DNA from: Acidobacteriaceae bacterium | GTDB lineage: Bacteria; Acidobacteriota; Terriglobia; Terriglobales; Acidobacteriaceae | NCBI GenBank assembly: GCA_030040175.1 | Contig: JASHUF010000111.1 | Span: 1 to 12,518 of the forward strand | DNA length: 12,518 nucleotides | Direction: 5' to 3' | Shown here: positions 1 to 6,719 of the stretch, one piece after another | Numbering within the stretch: position 1 is the first letter of the stretch | Layout of the letters: each line of letters begins with the position of its first letter | Position numbers and translations under genes: made by a program | The notes under the pieces: model-generated | What the model saw: only the letters and a program-made list of their open reading frames with translations | Databases searched by the model: none | Told to the model about the DNA's origin: nothing

Positions 1-13
1 GCGCAGTGGGCAT
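1..13 (-). CDS. Start of an unidentified gene leaving the window
   Basis: On the minus strand an ATG at 13-11 is followed by three more sense codons (M-P-T-A) before the window ends. It is preceded by a good Shine-Dalgarno-like GGAGA about 4-5 nt upstream (plus-strand TCTCC at 18-22). The spacing and the position about 165 nt downstream of the peroxiredoxin gene on the same strand fit the start of the next gene. Nothing can be said about its product. Confidence 0.35.
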
Positions 14-178
14 GGTTTCTCCGTGTCCGGCAGCAAGGGCCTTGTGGACGGAGCCGCGCAGCGCCCGCGCGAGCGCCGGTGAACAGGAAACACCGCCTGC
101 GGCGTTCGCAATGCAGCGCCGCCGGCGCTCTCAAAGGGCCGCGGCCGCAATCCCGGCACGAGGGCCAGAGTGGATCTT
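14..178. other. Intergenic region downstream of the peroxiredoxin gene
   Basis: This 165-bp gap holds no convincing reading frame. On the minus strand there is a small GC stem at about 90-105 (ACGCC pairing with GGCGGT-type bases), followed by a mildly T-rich tract. It could be a weak terminator for the peroxiredoxin gene, but the stem is short and contains a wobble pair. A second short stem (GCGCC/GGCGC) lies at about 118-130. Confidence 0.3.
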
Positions 179-784
179 CTAATTCGGCTCTACCGCTCCG
201 GTCATTCCGGCCGGCGCCGCCGGCGGCGTACCCCCGGGAATGGCATCGAGGACGGTCGAGGCCGCGGTAGCCGGATTCACCCTGGTCCACACCTGGGCGA
301 TCTTGCCGGTGGGATCGATAAGGAAGGTGTTCCGGTTGGCGATGCTCACGCCGTTGTAATTGCCCAGCGAGCCGTATGCGCTCACCACCGTGTGGCCGGT
401 GTCCGCGAGCAGGTGAAAGGTGAGCCCGTCCCTGGCGCAGAACTGCTTGTGGCTGTCGGCCGAGTCCACGCTCACACCCAAAATAACGGCGTTTTTGGCG
501 TTGAATTGGCTCTGCGCATCCTGGAATTTATGCGCCTCGATGGTGCAGCCGCTGGTCATGTCTTTGGGATAGAAGTAAAGCACCACCCACTTGCCGCGGT
601 ACTGGTCGAGCGAAATGTTCGTGCCGTCCTGCGAGGGCAAGGTAAATGCGGGCGCGGTCTGGCCCACCGTTGGGATAGGGGTCGGCATGGGGGCGGCCAT
701 GGCGCTGTCCTGCGCCACGGCCGGGACGATCGAAAGAGCAGCCACGGCCGCCAGGGCCACGGAGAAGACGAACGGCTTCTTCAC
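179..784 (-). CDS. Secreted PrxQ/BCP-type peroxiredoxin (thioredoxin-dependent thiol peroxidase)
   Basis: This 201-aa protein of the AhpC/TSA (BCP/PrxQ) family reduces peroxides with thiol reductant. The start is a GTG at 784 with GGAGG 6 nt upstream; longer frames reach back into lpxI and are not used. Residues 1-24 form a signal peptide (KK, hydrophobic stretch, cleavage after AVA), so the enzyme should act in the periplasm. The fold begins near residue 41 (VGQTAPAFTLP). The peroxidatic cysteine is C80 in the FYPKDMTSGCT motif. The helix position five residues later, used by E. coli BCP for the resolving cysteine, is not Cys. Instead C116 lies exactly 36 residues after C80, the spacing of Xylella PrxQ (C47/C83), so an atypical 2-Cys mechanism is likely. 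The last 20 or so residues are Pro/Ala/Gly-rich. The gene lies 89 nt downstream of lpxI on the same strand. Confidence 0.9.
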   Translation of the reverse strand: MKKPFVFSVALAAVAALSIVPAVAQDSAMAAPMPTPIPTVGQTAPAFTLPSQDGTNISLDQYRGKWVVLYFYPKDMTSGCTIEAHKFQDAQSQFNAKNAVILGVSVDSADSHKQFCARDGLTFHLLADTGHTVVSAYGSLGNYNGVSIANRNTFLIDPTGKIAQVWTRVNPATAASTVLDAIPGGTPPAAPAGMTGAVEPN

Positions 785-873
785 GGAATACCTCCGGGAT
801 TTCAGGATTGACGCAATCAGGAAACGGAGACGGAAAAAGGCCGGCAGACGGATTTCCGCTGCTTGAACCAGTA

Positions 874-1746
874 TCAGCGCCGGGAGGCCACAATGGCAAT
901 GCCGGCGGTGTTGGCCCGGGCGAGGAGGGAGTCGCGGTCGAAGAGGAGTGTGCGTCCGGCCTCGATGGAAAGGCAAGCGGCCCCGGCGCGGATCATGGTT
1001 TCGACTGTGGCCGTGCCGATGACCGGGACATCGAAGCGGAGGTCCTGGTTCGGCTTGGCTACCTTGACCACGGTGAGCCGGCGGGCGAGAATCGACGGCT
1101 CCGCTGCAGCGTCGCCGTTCGACGGGTCGTCGAGTGAACGCATCAGCCGGCCGGCGCGCTCGATGGTCGCGTCCGTGCCTTCCATGGCCTCGACGGCCAC
1201 GCAGGCCTGCGCGGCCACAACCACCGTCTGGCCGATGTCGAAGGCAGCCAGGGCACGGGCAACATTGAGGCCGTACTCGATGTTCTTGTTCTCTTCCTCG
1301 CCGGGTGCGCGCTTCGTGAGCACACCTTCGGCTGCCAGCAGCGGCTCGAGGAACGAGGTGGAGCTGACGAGCTCGATGCCTTCGTCGGCCAGCACCTTGG
1401 CCACGGCGCCGAGGAGCATGTCGGTCGACCGGGTGCGGAGACTGAGGAGCAGCTTGGCCAGCCGCCAGTCGGGCCGAATGGAGGAAAAGATCTGCTTGTG
1501 TTTCACCTGGCCGGCCATCACGGCGCGGGTCACGCCTTCCTTGCGGAAGGTTTCGATGAGCCTCGAAAGCTCGCCCAGCGAGAGCCAGTGGACGCGGATC
1601 TGGGCGTCGTCGGCGGCGAGACGGTCGATCTCGGGATCGGTTTCTTCCTTGATGGCGGCGACCACGACGGTGAGCCCCTGGGCGCGCGCCGCGTCGAGCA
1701 GGAGAAACGGGAAGCGGCCGTTGCCGGCGATGAGGCCGAGGGTCAT
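874..1746 (-). CDS. lpxI: UDP-2,3-diacylglucosamine pyrophosphatase LpxI (DUF1009)
   Basis: LpxI hydrolyses UDP-2,3-diacylglucosamine to lipid X and UMP in the cytoplasm. It is the alternative to LpxH in lipid A synthesis. The 290-aa length fits the family. Visible family motifs are the N-terminal GLIAGNGRFPFLLLDAAR (residues 3-21), GQVKHKQIF (79-87), the central segment VAVEAMEGTDATIERAG (183-199), and KPNQDLRFDVPVIG (231-244), whose acidic residues belong to the C-terminal catalytic domain. Residues about 204-218 are a low-complexity insertion (D/S/A/E-rich). The ATG at 1746 gives the expected N-terminus, although no good Shine-Dalgarno precedes it. In relatives lpxI usually follows lpxA closely; here 792 nt with a transposase and two REP-like hairpins separate them, so its transcription may differ from that of lpxA. 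Confidence 0.93.
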   Translation of the reverse strand: MTLGLIAGNGRFPFLLLDAARAQGLTVVVAAIKEETDPEIDRLAADDAQIRVHWLSLGELSRLIETFRKEGVTRAVMAGQVKHKQIFSSIRPDWRLAKLLLSLRTRSTDMLLGAVAKVLADEGIELVSSTSFLEPLLAAEGVLTKRAPGEEENKNIEYGLNVARALAAFDIGQTVVVAAQACVAVEAMEGTDATIERAGRLMRSLDDPSNGDAAAEPSILARRLTVVKVAKPNQDLRFDVPVIGTATVETMIRAGAACLSIEAGRTLLFDRDSLLARANTAGIAIVASRR

Positions 1747-1793
1747 GCGGACCGCCGGGCCGCTGCGAGCGAACAGGGATCGCAGGCGGGTCT

Positions 1794-1810
1794 TCCTCCC
1801 GGAGGGAGGA
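1794..1810. repeat. Tight inverted repeat beside the REP-like element
   Basis: A perfect 7-bp inverted repeat, TCCTCCC / GGGAGGA, surrounds a 3-nt loop GGA. It lies 10 nt left of the left REP-like hairpin, between lpxI and the transposase. It could be part of the mobile cassette or a local structure in the lpxI leader; no function is evident. Confidence 0.5.
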
Positions 1811-1820
1811 CCGACGATAG

Positions 1821-1858
1821 CCCAGGGTGGAGTGCGCGGGGGCGCACGAAACCCTGGG
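1821..1858. repeat. REP-like 38-nt hairpin, left copy
   Basis: An outer stem CCCAGGGT (1821-1828) pairs with ACCCTGGG (1851-1858). An inner stem GTGCGC (1832-1837) pairs with GCGCAC (1842-1847) across a GGGG loop. The reverse complement of the right copy (2419-2456) has the same length and matches it at 32 of 38 positions. Four of the six differences are two compensatory base pairs. This is the pattern expected of repetitive extragenic palindromes mobilised by a RAYT transposase. Confidence 0.8.
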
Positions 1859-1941
1859 AATCTAGCGCGAGAGTGACGCGCCCGTCCCGGAGGGCCGGTC
1901 GAATCATCGTGACGCCGATTGCTCTAGAATGGGTTGCCATC

Positions 1942-2391
1942 ATGTCCCACACCTACTGTTGCGCAGTGTTTCACTGCGTGTTTTCCACCCAGGAGCGGCG
2001 AAAAGCGATTTCCGCCGAGATGCGTGAGAGACTCTGGGCCTACCTGGGAGGAGTTGCGCGCAAGCGTGGGATGAAAGCGATTGCTGTAGGAGGGATGGAA
2101 GATCACGTCCACATTCTACTGTCCCTCCCATCATCGATGGCGATCGCGGAGGCCATGCGAGAGATCAAAAGCGAGTCGTCGCGATGGATGCGTGAGGAGG
2201 CTGGCAAGCCGCGCTTTGCTTGGCAGGAGGGATACGGTGCATTCTCGGTCGGATGCGCGCAGATCGATACGACCGTGGCATACATCGCGCGGCAGGCCGA
2301 ACATCATAAGCGGCGCGATTTTCAGGCGGAGTTCGTGGCGTTCCTGAAGAAGCACAAGATTGAGTACGATCCGCGATACGTGTGGGGCTGA
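1942..2391 (+). CDS. IS200/IS605-type Y1 (HUH) transposase, RAYT-like
   Basis: This is a 149-aa single-domain Y1 transposase that would cut and rejoin single-stranded DNA at hairpin ends. Visible motifs are the metal-binding HUH signature MEDHVHILLSLP (H55, H57), WQEGYGAFSV (94-103), and the catalytic YxxxQ as YIARQ (Y114, Q118) followed by HH at 121-122. The C-terminus (HKIEYDPRYVWG) is typical for this group and the protein looks intact. The ATG at 1942 is chosen because homology begins there (MSHTYCCAVFHCVFST); the frame is open further upstream only across antisense lpxI. No Shine-Dalgarno is seen. A TAGAAT at 1925-1930 could be a -10 box giving a nearly leaderless mRNA. It is the only gene between 1747 and 2538 and is flanked by inverted REP-like hairpins, hence the RAYT reading. 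No TnpB partner is present. Confidence 0.9.
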   Translation: MSHTYCCAVFHCVFSTQERRKAISAEMRERLWAYLGGVARKRGMKAIAVGGMEDHVHILLSLPSSMAIAEAMREIKSESSRWMREEAGKPRFAWQEGYGAFSVGCAQIDTTVAYIARQAEHHKRRDFQAEFVAFLKKHKIEYDPRYVWG

Positions 2392-2418
2392 TTTCGGGCG
2401 GTTGGGAGGGCGAGTGTT

Positions 2419-2456
2419 CCCAGGGCTTCGTCCGCCGCGGCGGACTCCGCCCTGGG
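2419..2456. repeat. REP-like 38-nt hairpin, right copy (inverted)
   Basis: An outer stem CCCAGGGC (2419-2426) pairs with GCCCTGGG (2449-2456). An inner stem TCCGCC (2431-2436) pairs with GGCGGA (2439-2444) across a 2-nt GC. It begins 27 nt after the transposase stop codon. It is the inverted partner of the hairpin at 1821-1858, with outer arms identical at seven of eight bases per side and the non-palindromic strands GGAG and CGAA conserved. Confidence 0.8.
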
Positions 2457-2467
2457 CAATTTTCGAG

Positions 2468-2482
2468 CGCCGCTGCGCGGCG
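2468..2482. repeat. Short GC hairpin between REP-like element and lpxA
   Basis: A perfect 6-bp inverted repeat CGCCGC / GCGGCG surrounds the loop TGC, 11 nt right of the right REP-like copy and 57 nt past the lpxA stop codon. No T tract follows on either strand, so it is not a standard intrinsic terminator. It may be a companion hairpin of the REP unit. Confidence 0.4.
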
Positions 2483-2538
2483 AAGTTCGATGCCTGCGGG
2501 GACGGGTCGCGATAGTCCTTTGCGAGGATGCGGGAGGG

Positions 2539-3324
2539 CTATTTGATCACCCCGCGGTGGGAGCGTTCGATGAAGGCGATCAGCGTCGCGATGTCGTTGT
2601 CGGCGGTGTCGCCGGCATGCAGGGCGCGGAGTTGTTCGAGGGCCTGCGTGGTGTTCAACTTCGAGGCGAGCAGCAGGCGGAAGGCCTTTTGCAGGCGGGC
2701 GAGGCGGTCGGGCGAAAAGCCGCGCCGCTCGAGGCCGATCTTGTTGATTCCGAATGCCTTGTTTTCGCGCCGCGCAGAGGTGAGCGAGAACGGGAGCACG
2801 TCCTGGGTGACGATGGTCCCGCCGCCGACGAAGGCGTAGGCGCCCACGGTGCAGTGCTGGTGAACGGGGCAGAAGGCGCCGAGGGTGACATGGTCTTCGA
2901 TGGTGACGTGGCCGGCCAGCGTGGCTGCATTAGCGAGGATGCAGTGGCTGCCCACCTGGCTGTCATGGCCGATGTGCACCTGGGTCATAAGCAGGCAGTT
3001 GGAACCGATGCGGGTGACGCCTCCGCCGCCGGCGGTGCCGCGGCTGATGGTCACGCTCTCGCGAATGGTATTCGAGTCGCCGAGGATGGTCTCCGTAGGC
3101 TCGCCTTTGTATTTGAGGTCCTGCGGGGCCACGCCGACGGAGCAGAAAGGATAGAAGACATTGCGTGCGCCGATACGCGTGCGGCCGTCGAGGACGACGT
3201 GGGAGATGAGGATGCAGTCTTCGCCCAGGACCACCTCAGGGCCGATGGTGGAGAACGGACCGACGGTCGAGGAGGCAGGTACTTGGGCTCCCGGAGCGAT
3301 CACCGCGCTCGGGTGAATGCTCAT
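2539..3324 (-). CDS. lpxA: Acyl-[ACP]--UDP-N-acetylglucosamine O-acyltransferase LpxA
   Basis: LpxA transfers a beta-hydroxyacyl chain from ACP to the 3-OH of UDP-GlcNAc, the first step of lipid A synthesis in the cytoplasm. The 261-aa protein has the expected left-handed beta-helix of hexapeptide repeats (residues about 3-180) and the C-terminal helical domain starting at NKIGLERRGFS. The catalytic histidine is H120 in VHIGHD (E. coli H125). H117, H139 (LAGHV) and H155 (VHQ) match E. coli H122, H144 and H160. G168 aligns with the E. coli chain-length ruler G173, so a long (C14-like) acyl chain is predicted. The ATG overlaps the fabZ stop as ATGA, implying translational coupling; only a weak GGGGA precedes it. 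Confidence 0.96.
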   Translation of the reverse strand: MSIHPSAVIAPGAQVPASSTVGPFSTIGPEVVLGEDCILISHVVLDGRTRIGARNVFYPFCSVGVAPQDLKYKGEPTETILGDSNTIRESVTISRGTAGGGGVTRIGSNCLLMTQVHIGHDSQVGSHCILANAATLAGHVTIEDHVTLGAFCPVHQHCTVGAYAFVGGGTIVTQDVLPFSLTSARRENKAFGINKIGLERRGFSPDRLARLQKAFRLLLASKLNTTQALEQLRALHAGDTADNDIATLIAFIERSHRGVIK

Positions 3325-3827
3325 GCAATCCCCGAATCCGGCTCCGGCCCCGCGTCCGGTCCGGTGGTGTCGCCATGAGCGCGGCGCTCGCGCTCCCGCG
3401 TGACTACCTGGCAGGTGAGCGTAGCCTCGCAGGCCAGCTTGCCCTCGACCGTGGCGCGGCCGGCGATGCGCCCGGCGCGGGAGCGGAAGGCGAGCACGTC
3501 CACCTCGATGCGCAACTGGTCGCCCGGCGTGACCGGACGGCGAAACTTGGCGCGCTCGATGCCGGTAAAAACCACCAGTTTCTTGTCCCGGTCGGCGATC
3601 TCGGCCAGCATGATCATGCCGCCGGCCTGGGCCATGGCCTCCACCACAAGGACGCCGGGCATGATGGGGTAGCCGGGAAAGTGGCCCTGGAAGAAGGGCT
3701 CGTTGATGGTGACGTTCTTGATGGCCACCAGGCGTTTGGCAGGCTCGAACTCGACCACCCGGTCGATGAGCAGAAAGGGATAGCGGTGGGGCAGGAAGTC
3801 CAGGATCTCCTGGATGGCGAACGTCAT
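3321..3827 (-). CDS. fabZ: 3-hydroxyacyl-[ACP] dehydratase FabZ
   Basis: FabZ dehydrates 3-hydroxyacyl-ACP in fatty acid elongation and competes with LpxA for the hydroxyacyl-ACP pool. The hot-dog fold is recognised from [13 protein letters not shown] (residues 12-24), the active-site segment [23 protein letters not shown] with catalytic H49 and E63, and [15 protein letters not shown] (89-103). At 168 aa it is longer than most FabZ because about 25 residues rich in R, E, G, P and D follow the last strand (TCQVV). The ATG at 3827 has a GGAG 7 nt upstream. The stop overlaps the lpxA start by 4 nt, so both are read from one mRNA, with a promoter and leader hairpin predicted just upstream. Confidence 0.96.
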   Translation of the reverse strand: MTFAIQEILDFLPHRYPFLLIDRVVEFEPAKRLVAIKNVTINEPFFQGHFPGYPIMPGVLVVEAMAQAGGMIMLAEIADRDKKLVVFTGIERAKFRRPVTPGDQLRIEVDVLAFRSRAGRIAGRATVEGKLACEATLTCQVVTRERERRAHGDTTGPDAGPEPDSGIA

Positions 3828-3843
3828 TCCTTCTCTCCAGAGG

Positions 3844-3871
3844 CGAGCGGCCGAATTGCCTCGGCCGCTCG
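3844..3871 (-). promoter_or_regulatory. Strong hairpin in the fabZ-lpxA leader
   Basis: A perfect 11-bp stem (3844-3854 with 3861-3871, CGAGCGGCCGA and its complement) surrounds the loop ATTGCC. It lies between the candidate fabZ promoter and the fabZ ribosome binding site, ending about 5 nt before the GGAG. No T tract follows on either strand. It is therefore more likely an mRNA leader structure or a factor-dependent stop for the upstream EAL gene than an intrinsic terminator. Confidence 0.6.
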
Positions 3872-3894
3872 GGGACAGGTTGAGGCTCGAAGGG

Positions 3895-3925
3895 ATTATA
3901 AATAAGGGCTTGGCACGTGGATCAA
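3895..3925 (-). promoter_or_regulatory. Candidate sigma-70 promoter for fabZ-lpxA
   Basis: On the minus strand a perfect TATAAT (3900-3895) is preceded, after a 19-nt spacer, by TTGATC (3925-3920), which matches four of six -35 bases. The -35 overlaps the stop codon of the EAL gene. Transcription would start near 3888, giving a leader of about 60 nt that contains the 11-bp hairpin. The perfect -10 in a GC-rich window is the main support; the spacer is longer than ideal. Confidence 0.5.
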
Positions 3926-5343
3926 CCGACGGCTTCGACTTTGGCCGGCTCCAAGCAGGAGGCGAACCCCGCCGACCGGTAGCGCTGCGGCCACTCGCGC
4001 AGGAATCGGGTCATCTCGTCGGCGGGAATCGGCTTCTGGAAAAGAAATCCCTGGGCGGCGTCGCAACCGATCTGGCGCAGCGCATCGAGCTCGCCGGGCT
4101 CTTCCACGCCCTCGGCCACCGTGCGCAGTTTGAGCTGCCGCGCCATGGCCACGATGGTCTGGCAGAGGACCCGCATGTCCCGCGAGTGATCGATGCCGTG
4201 GATGAAGCAGCGGTCGATCTTCATGGTGTCGAGCGCGACCCGCTTGAGCACGTTAAATCCGGTGTAGCGGGTGCCGAAATCGTCGATGGCGACACGCGCG
4301 CCAATCGCCTTCAGTTGGCGCACCCGCGCGGCGAAGAGGTCTTCGTCGTCGAAGAGCACCGACTCCGTGACTTCGAGATGCAGCTTGGTGGGGGCGATGG
4401 GAAATTCGAGCAGCCGCGCGCGGACGGCGGGGGCAAAGTCCTCGCGGCGCAGATTCGACCATGATGTATTCACCGCGATCAAGGGCAGCGCAAGACCCAT
4501 ATCGCGCCAGCGCTGCGCGTCCCGGAGCGCGGTGGTGAGGGTGAACTCGACAATGCCCTGGATCAGCTCAGAGCGCTCGGCGACGGGAATGAACTCGCTC
4601 GGGGTAACGTAATTGGGTTCAGGATGGTTCCAGCGGATAAGCGCCTCAGCGCCCAGCACGCGGCCGGTGGAAAGCTCGATCTCAGGCTGATAAAAGACGC
4701 TGAAATGTTTCTGCTCGAGCGCCTTGTGCATCTCCATTTCCAGCAGGTGATCGCGCATGAGATGGTGGTTCATGCCGCTGCGGAAAGCCAGGACATGCGA
4801 GCTTTTGAGATAGCCAGAGCGGCTGGCGGCCAGACTGGCGAAGCGGGCCAGATCTTCGGCCGAATCGGCATCGGAAGGGCAGAACGCGACGCCGGCCGCG
4901 GTCTCCACCTTGTTGCGGGAGCCAGGGGCGCGCACGCGCCCCAGCGCATCGGCGATTTGCTGGATGTGGCGCCGGTCTGACTTGACCAGCTTGGCTCCCT
5001 CCAGCGCGACCAGGAAGCAGCGCGCACTGAAGCGGCCAACCAGCGCGCCGGGACCCACCACATGGCGAAGAACCTCTGCCACCTGGGCTACAAGCGCGTC
5101 AGTCCCTTTGGTGCCCCAGAGGGCAAACTCGCGGCGCAGATTCAGCACGTCGATCCAGAGCAACGCGATTTCCCGCCTGCCTGCGCGCGCCCTGATCAGC
5201 TTGGACAAGGCCCCCAGAAACGATTGGTAATTCAAAAGTCCAGTCTGGACGTCGTATCGCTGGCCGTACGCCTGCATCTGGCGGCGCAGTTCGTCTTCCA
5301 GTTCTTGTTCCGGCAGATTTTCCAAGGCCGAATTCCATCCCAT
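3922..5343 (-). CDS. Degenerate GGDEF-EAL protein, likely c-di-GMP phosphodiesterase
   Basis: This 473-aa soluble protein has a GGDEF-like domain (about 30-190) followed by an EAL domain (about 200-455) and no membrane segment. The GGDEF motif is replaced by FSARC (105-109, in VGRFSARCFLVAL), so cyclase activity is not expected. EAL residues for metal and substrate binding are all seen: GAEALIRW (E233), N292, LHLEVTES (E324), DDFGT (D354, D355), K375, AEGVE (E411) and QGFLF (Q431). Hydrolysis of c-di-GMP to pGpG is therefore likely, with the GGDEF part possibly regulatory. The usual DDFGTGYSSL reads DDFGTRYTGF, a mild deviation in the loop-6 region. The ATG at 5343 has only a weak Shine-Dalgarno; 41 residues (E/Q/L-rich) lie before the first conserved GGDEF strand. 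Its partner processes cannot be read from the neighbours. Confidence 0.9.
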   Translation of the reverse strand: MGWNSALENLPEQELEDELRRQMQAYGQRYDVQTGLLNYQSFLGALSKLIRARAGRREIALLWIDVLNLRREFALWGTKGTDALVAQVAEVLRHVVGPGALVGRFSARCFLVALEGAKLVKSDRRHIQQIADALGRVRAPGSRNKVETAAGVAFCPSDADSAEDLARFASLAASRSGYLKSSHVLAFRSGMNHHLMRDHLLEMEMHKALEQKHFSVFYQPEIELSTGRVLGAEALIRWNHPEPNYVTPSEFIPVAERSELIQGIVEFTLTTALRDAQRWRDMGLALPLIAVNTSWSNLRREDFAPAVRARLLEFPIAPTKLHLEVTESVLFDDEDLFAARVRQLKAIGARVAIDDFGTRYTGFNVLKRVALDTMKIDRCFIHGIDHSRDMRVLCQTIVAMARQLKLRTVAEGVEEPGELDALRQIGCDAAQGFLFQKPIPADEMTRFLREWPQRYRSAGFASCLEPAKVEAVG

Positions 5344-5656
5344 CCGGCCCGGTGATCCGAAGCCGGCGTCTATGCTACGCGCATGTGGGCCGTCTGCTTT
5401 CTGTGCGGTCCCGCAAGTATCGAAGGCCGATCTGGGTTGGGAAAAAGCAAAAACTCACGTCCGCAGCATGGGCCATTCGCGGCAACACGCTTCGGGACGA
5501 ATCGTTTCCTGGGTTGTGACCGATCGTCGCCGGCCACAAGGCACATTCCCATTCTGGCTTCAACTAAACCGCTTTTGCAATGGTGCCGATTCCGCGCCCG
5601 TATACAACTTCCCTGTCATTTACATCAAAGGGGGCCGCATGGGGGCCCGAGGGCGG
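5344..5656. other. Intergenic region upstream of the EAL gene
   Basis: This 313-bp gap separates two minus-strand genes. Short open frames in it lack coding character. On the minus strand a weak GGGCC/GGCCC stem (5632-5648) lies just past the stop of the unknown secreted-protein gene and is followed by CCTTT; it could be a poor terminator. I see no convincing -35/-10 pair for the EAL gene, although TAGCAT on the minus strand (5377-5372) is near its start. Confidence 0.4.
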
Positions 5657-6508
5657 CTATTTTGCGATCCTTCTGGTCGCGGCGTCCACATCCCAGAAGT
5701 CGGCGGGCAGGTTCTGGTTATAGATCACTTTGGTCACGTAGTACTGGCGCACCTGCTCGTCGTTCTTGAAACGGCTGATGGTAAACGGGGTGGGAAATCC
5801 GTCGACATCGTGGTAGTCGTCGTACTCTTCGGCGTCGGTGTTCTTGTCGTGGTAGACCGGATCGCGCCACTCGAAGACCCGCCGCAGAGGCAGATGGGTC
5901 TGAGCGTCCATGAGAATGGTCACGGCCTCATTCTGGGGGGAAATGAGGGTGACCTGCTCGGCCAGATGGCGCTCGGCCAGGTGCTGGCCTTCATAGATGA
6001 GTATGGTGTTCGGGTCCTTCATCCATACCTTGACCGCGGTTTCAATGGAGTGGTCGCGGCGGCGCAGGTAGTCGTCGAGGGTGTCCTTGTCCATGGCCGT
6101 CTTGCCGCGGTAGGTCACCTCCCAGCCGCGGTCGGCGATGACGAATTCGTCCACGTCGCGGTGCTTGGTGACCTCGATGCGGTCGTGATCGGGCCACTGG
6201 TGATACTCGAAGGTCTCGGTGGTGCCCAGATCGGGGGTTCCGTGGAAGAACGCTGCCACGTGGCCCTCCGTCTCCTTGTTTTTCTGGTTGAGCCAGGCTT
6301 GGCCGCCCAGGGCCTGGATCATGGCGTTGAGCGCGGCGCGGGCCTGGACCGCATTCTGCGCGCCGGTGTCGACGCCGGTTTGCGCGCGCGCGGCAGCGGG
6401 CGCGGCGAGCAGCAGAGCCCCGAGCACAACCGGAACCAGGGCTGGAACCAGGGCTGGAACAAGGGTTGGAATAAGGGTTGGAACCATGGCCGGCCAGATT
6501 CTACGCAT
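5657..6508 (-). CDS. Secreted protein of unknown function, lipoprotein-sorting (LolA-like) style
   Basis: This is a 283-aa exported protein. The ATG at 6508 is chosen because a strong AAGGGAG lies 5 nt upstream; the open frame extends to 6688 but without hydrophobic or conserved sequence. The signal peptide (1-42) is unusual. After MRRIWPAM come repeated four-residue units (VPTL, IPTL, VPAL, VPAL), then a leucine/alanine stretch with likely cleavage after ARA at residue 42. The mature part starts with a helix containing ALGG (about 60-75) and continues as beta-rich sequence with many aromatic and acidic residues, ending near NLPADFWDVDA. This resembles acidobacterial proteins annotated as outer-membrane lipoprotein-sorting-like, but I cannot assign a function. 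There is no lipobox cysteine. Confidence 0.75.
   Translation of the reverse strand: MRRIWPAMVPTLIPTLVPALVPALVPVVLGALLLAAPAAARAQTGVDTGAQNAVQARAALNAMIQALGGQAWLNQKNKETEGHVAAFFHGTPDLGTTETFEYHQWPDHDRIEVTKHRDVDEFVIADRGWEVTYRGKTAMDKDTLDDYLRRRDHSIETAVKVWMKDPNTILIYEGQHLAERHLAEQVTLISPQNEAVTILMDAQTHLPLRRVFEWRDPVYHDKNTDAEEYDDYHDVDGFPTPFTISRFKNDEQVRQYYVTKVIYNQNLPADFWDVDAATRRIAK
6432..6491. repeat. 12-bp tandem repeat inside a signal peptide
   Basis: Five 12-bp units run from 6432 to 6491. The first two are identical (GGAACCAGGGCT), the third and fourth carry two changes each from it or from each other, and the fifth (6480-6491) is the most diverged. Read on the minus strand they encode repeated x-(L/M/I)-(V/I)-P blocks in the signal peptide of the 5657-6508 gene. 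Because the unit is four codons, gain or loss of copies would keep the frame. Confidence 0.9.
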
Positions 6509-6719
6509 GAAGACTCCCTTCCGAAGCAGAGAAAAGAGCGGAAACCGCCGCGATGCAATGGGCCCGCATCCGCGCCTGTCTCCAGAGTAAGGGCTCCATG
6601 CCTGCGCGAGAAACCCCAGTTCGATTAGACGCAGGGCCATGCGGGGAGGAGTTTTCGCGGCGAACCCGAAGTTGCTGGCCAGGGCCACGCGCCGCGCCGC
6701 CCAAGGGGGCGCAGGCTCG

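Noticed and set aside
863..1876. Long plus-strand open frame opposite lpxI
   Set aside because: It is the GC-rich antisense shadow of lpxI, with serine/arginine-rich low-complexity translation and no recognisable motif.
3844..3871. Intrinsic terminator for the EAL gene
   Set aside because: The stem is strong but neither strand has a T tract after it, so the leader-structure reading is preferred.
5372..6628. 418-codon plus-strand open frame
   Set aside because: It lies antisense to the secreted-protein gene, which has a strong ribosome binding site and a signal peptide. The translation is Val/Gly/Leu-rich and looks non-coding.
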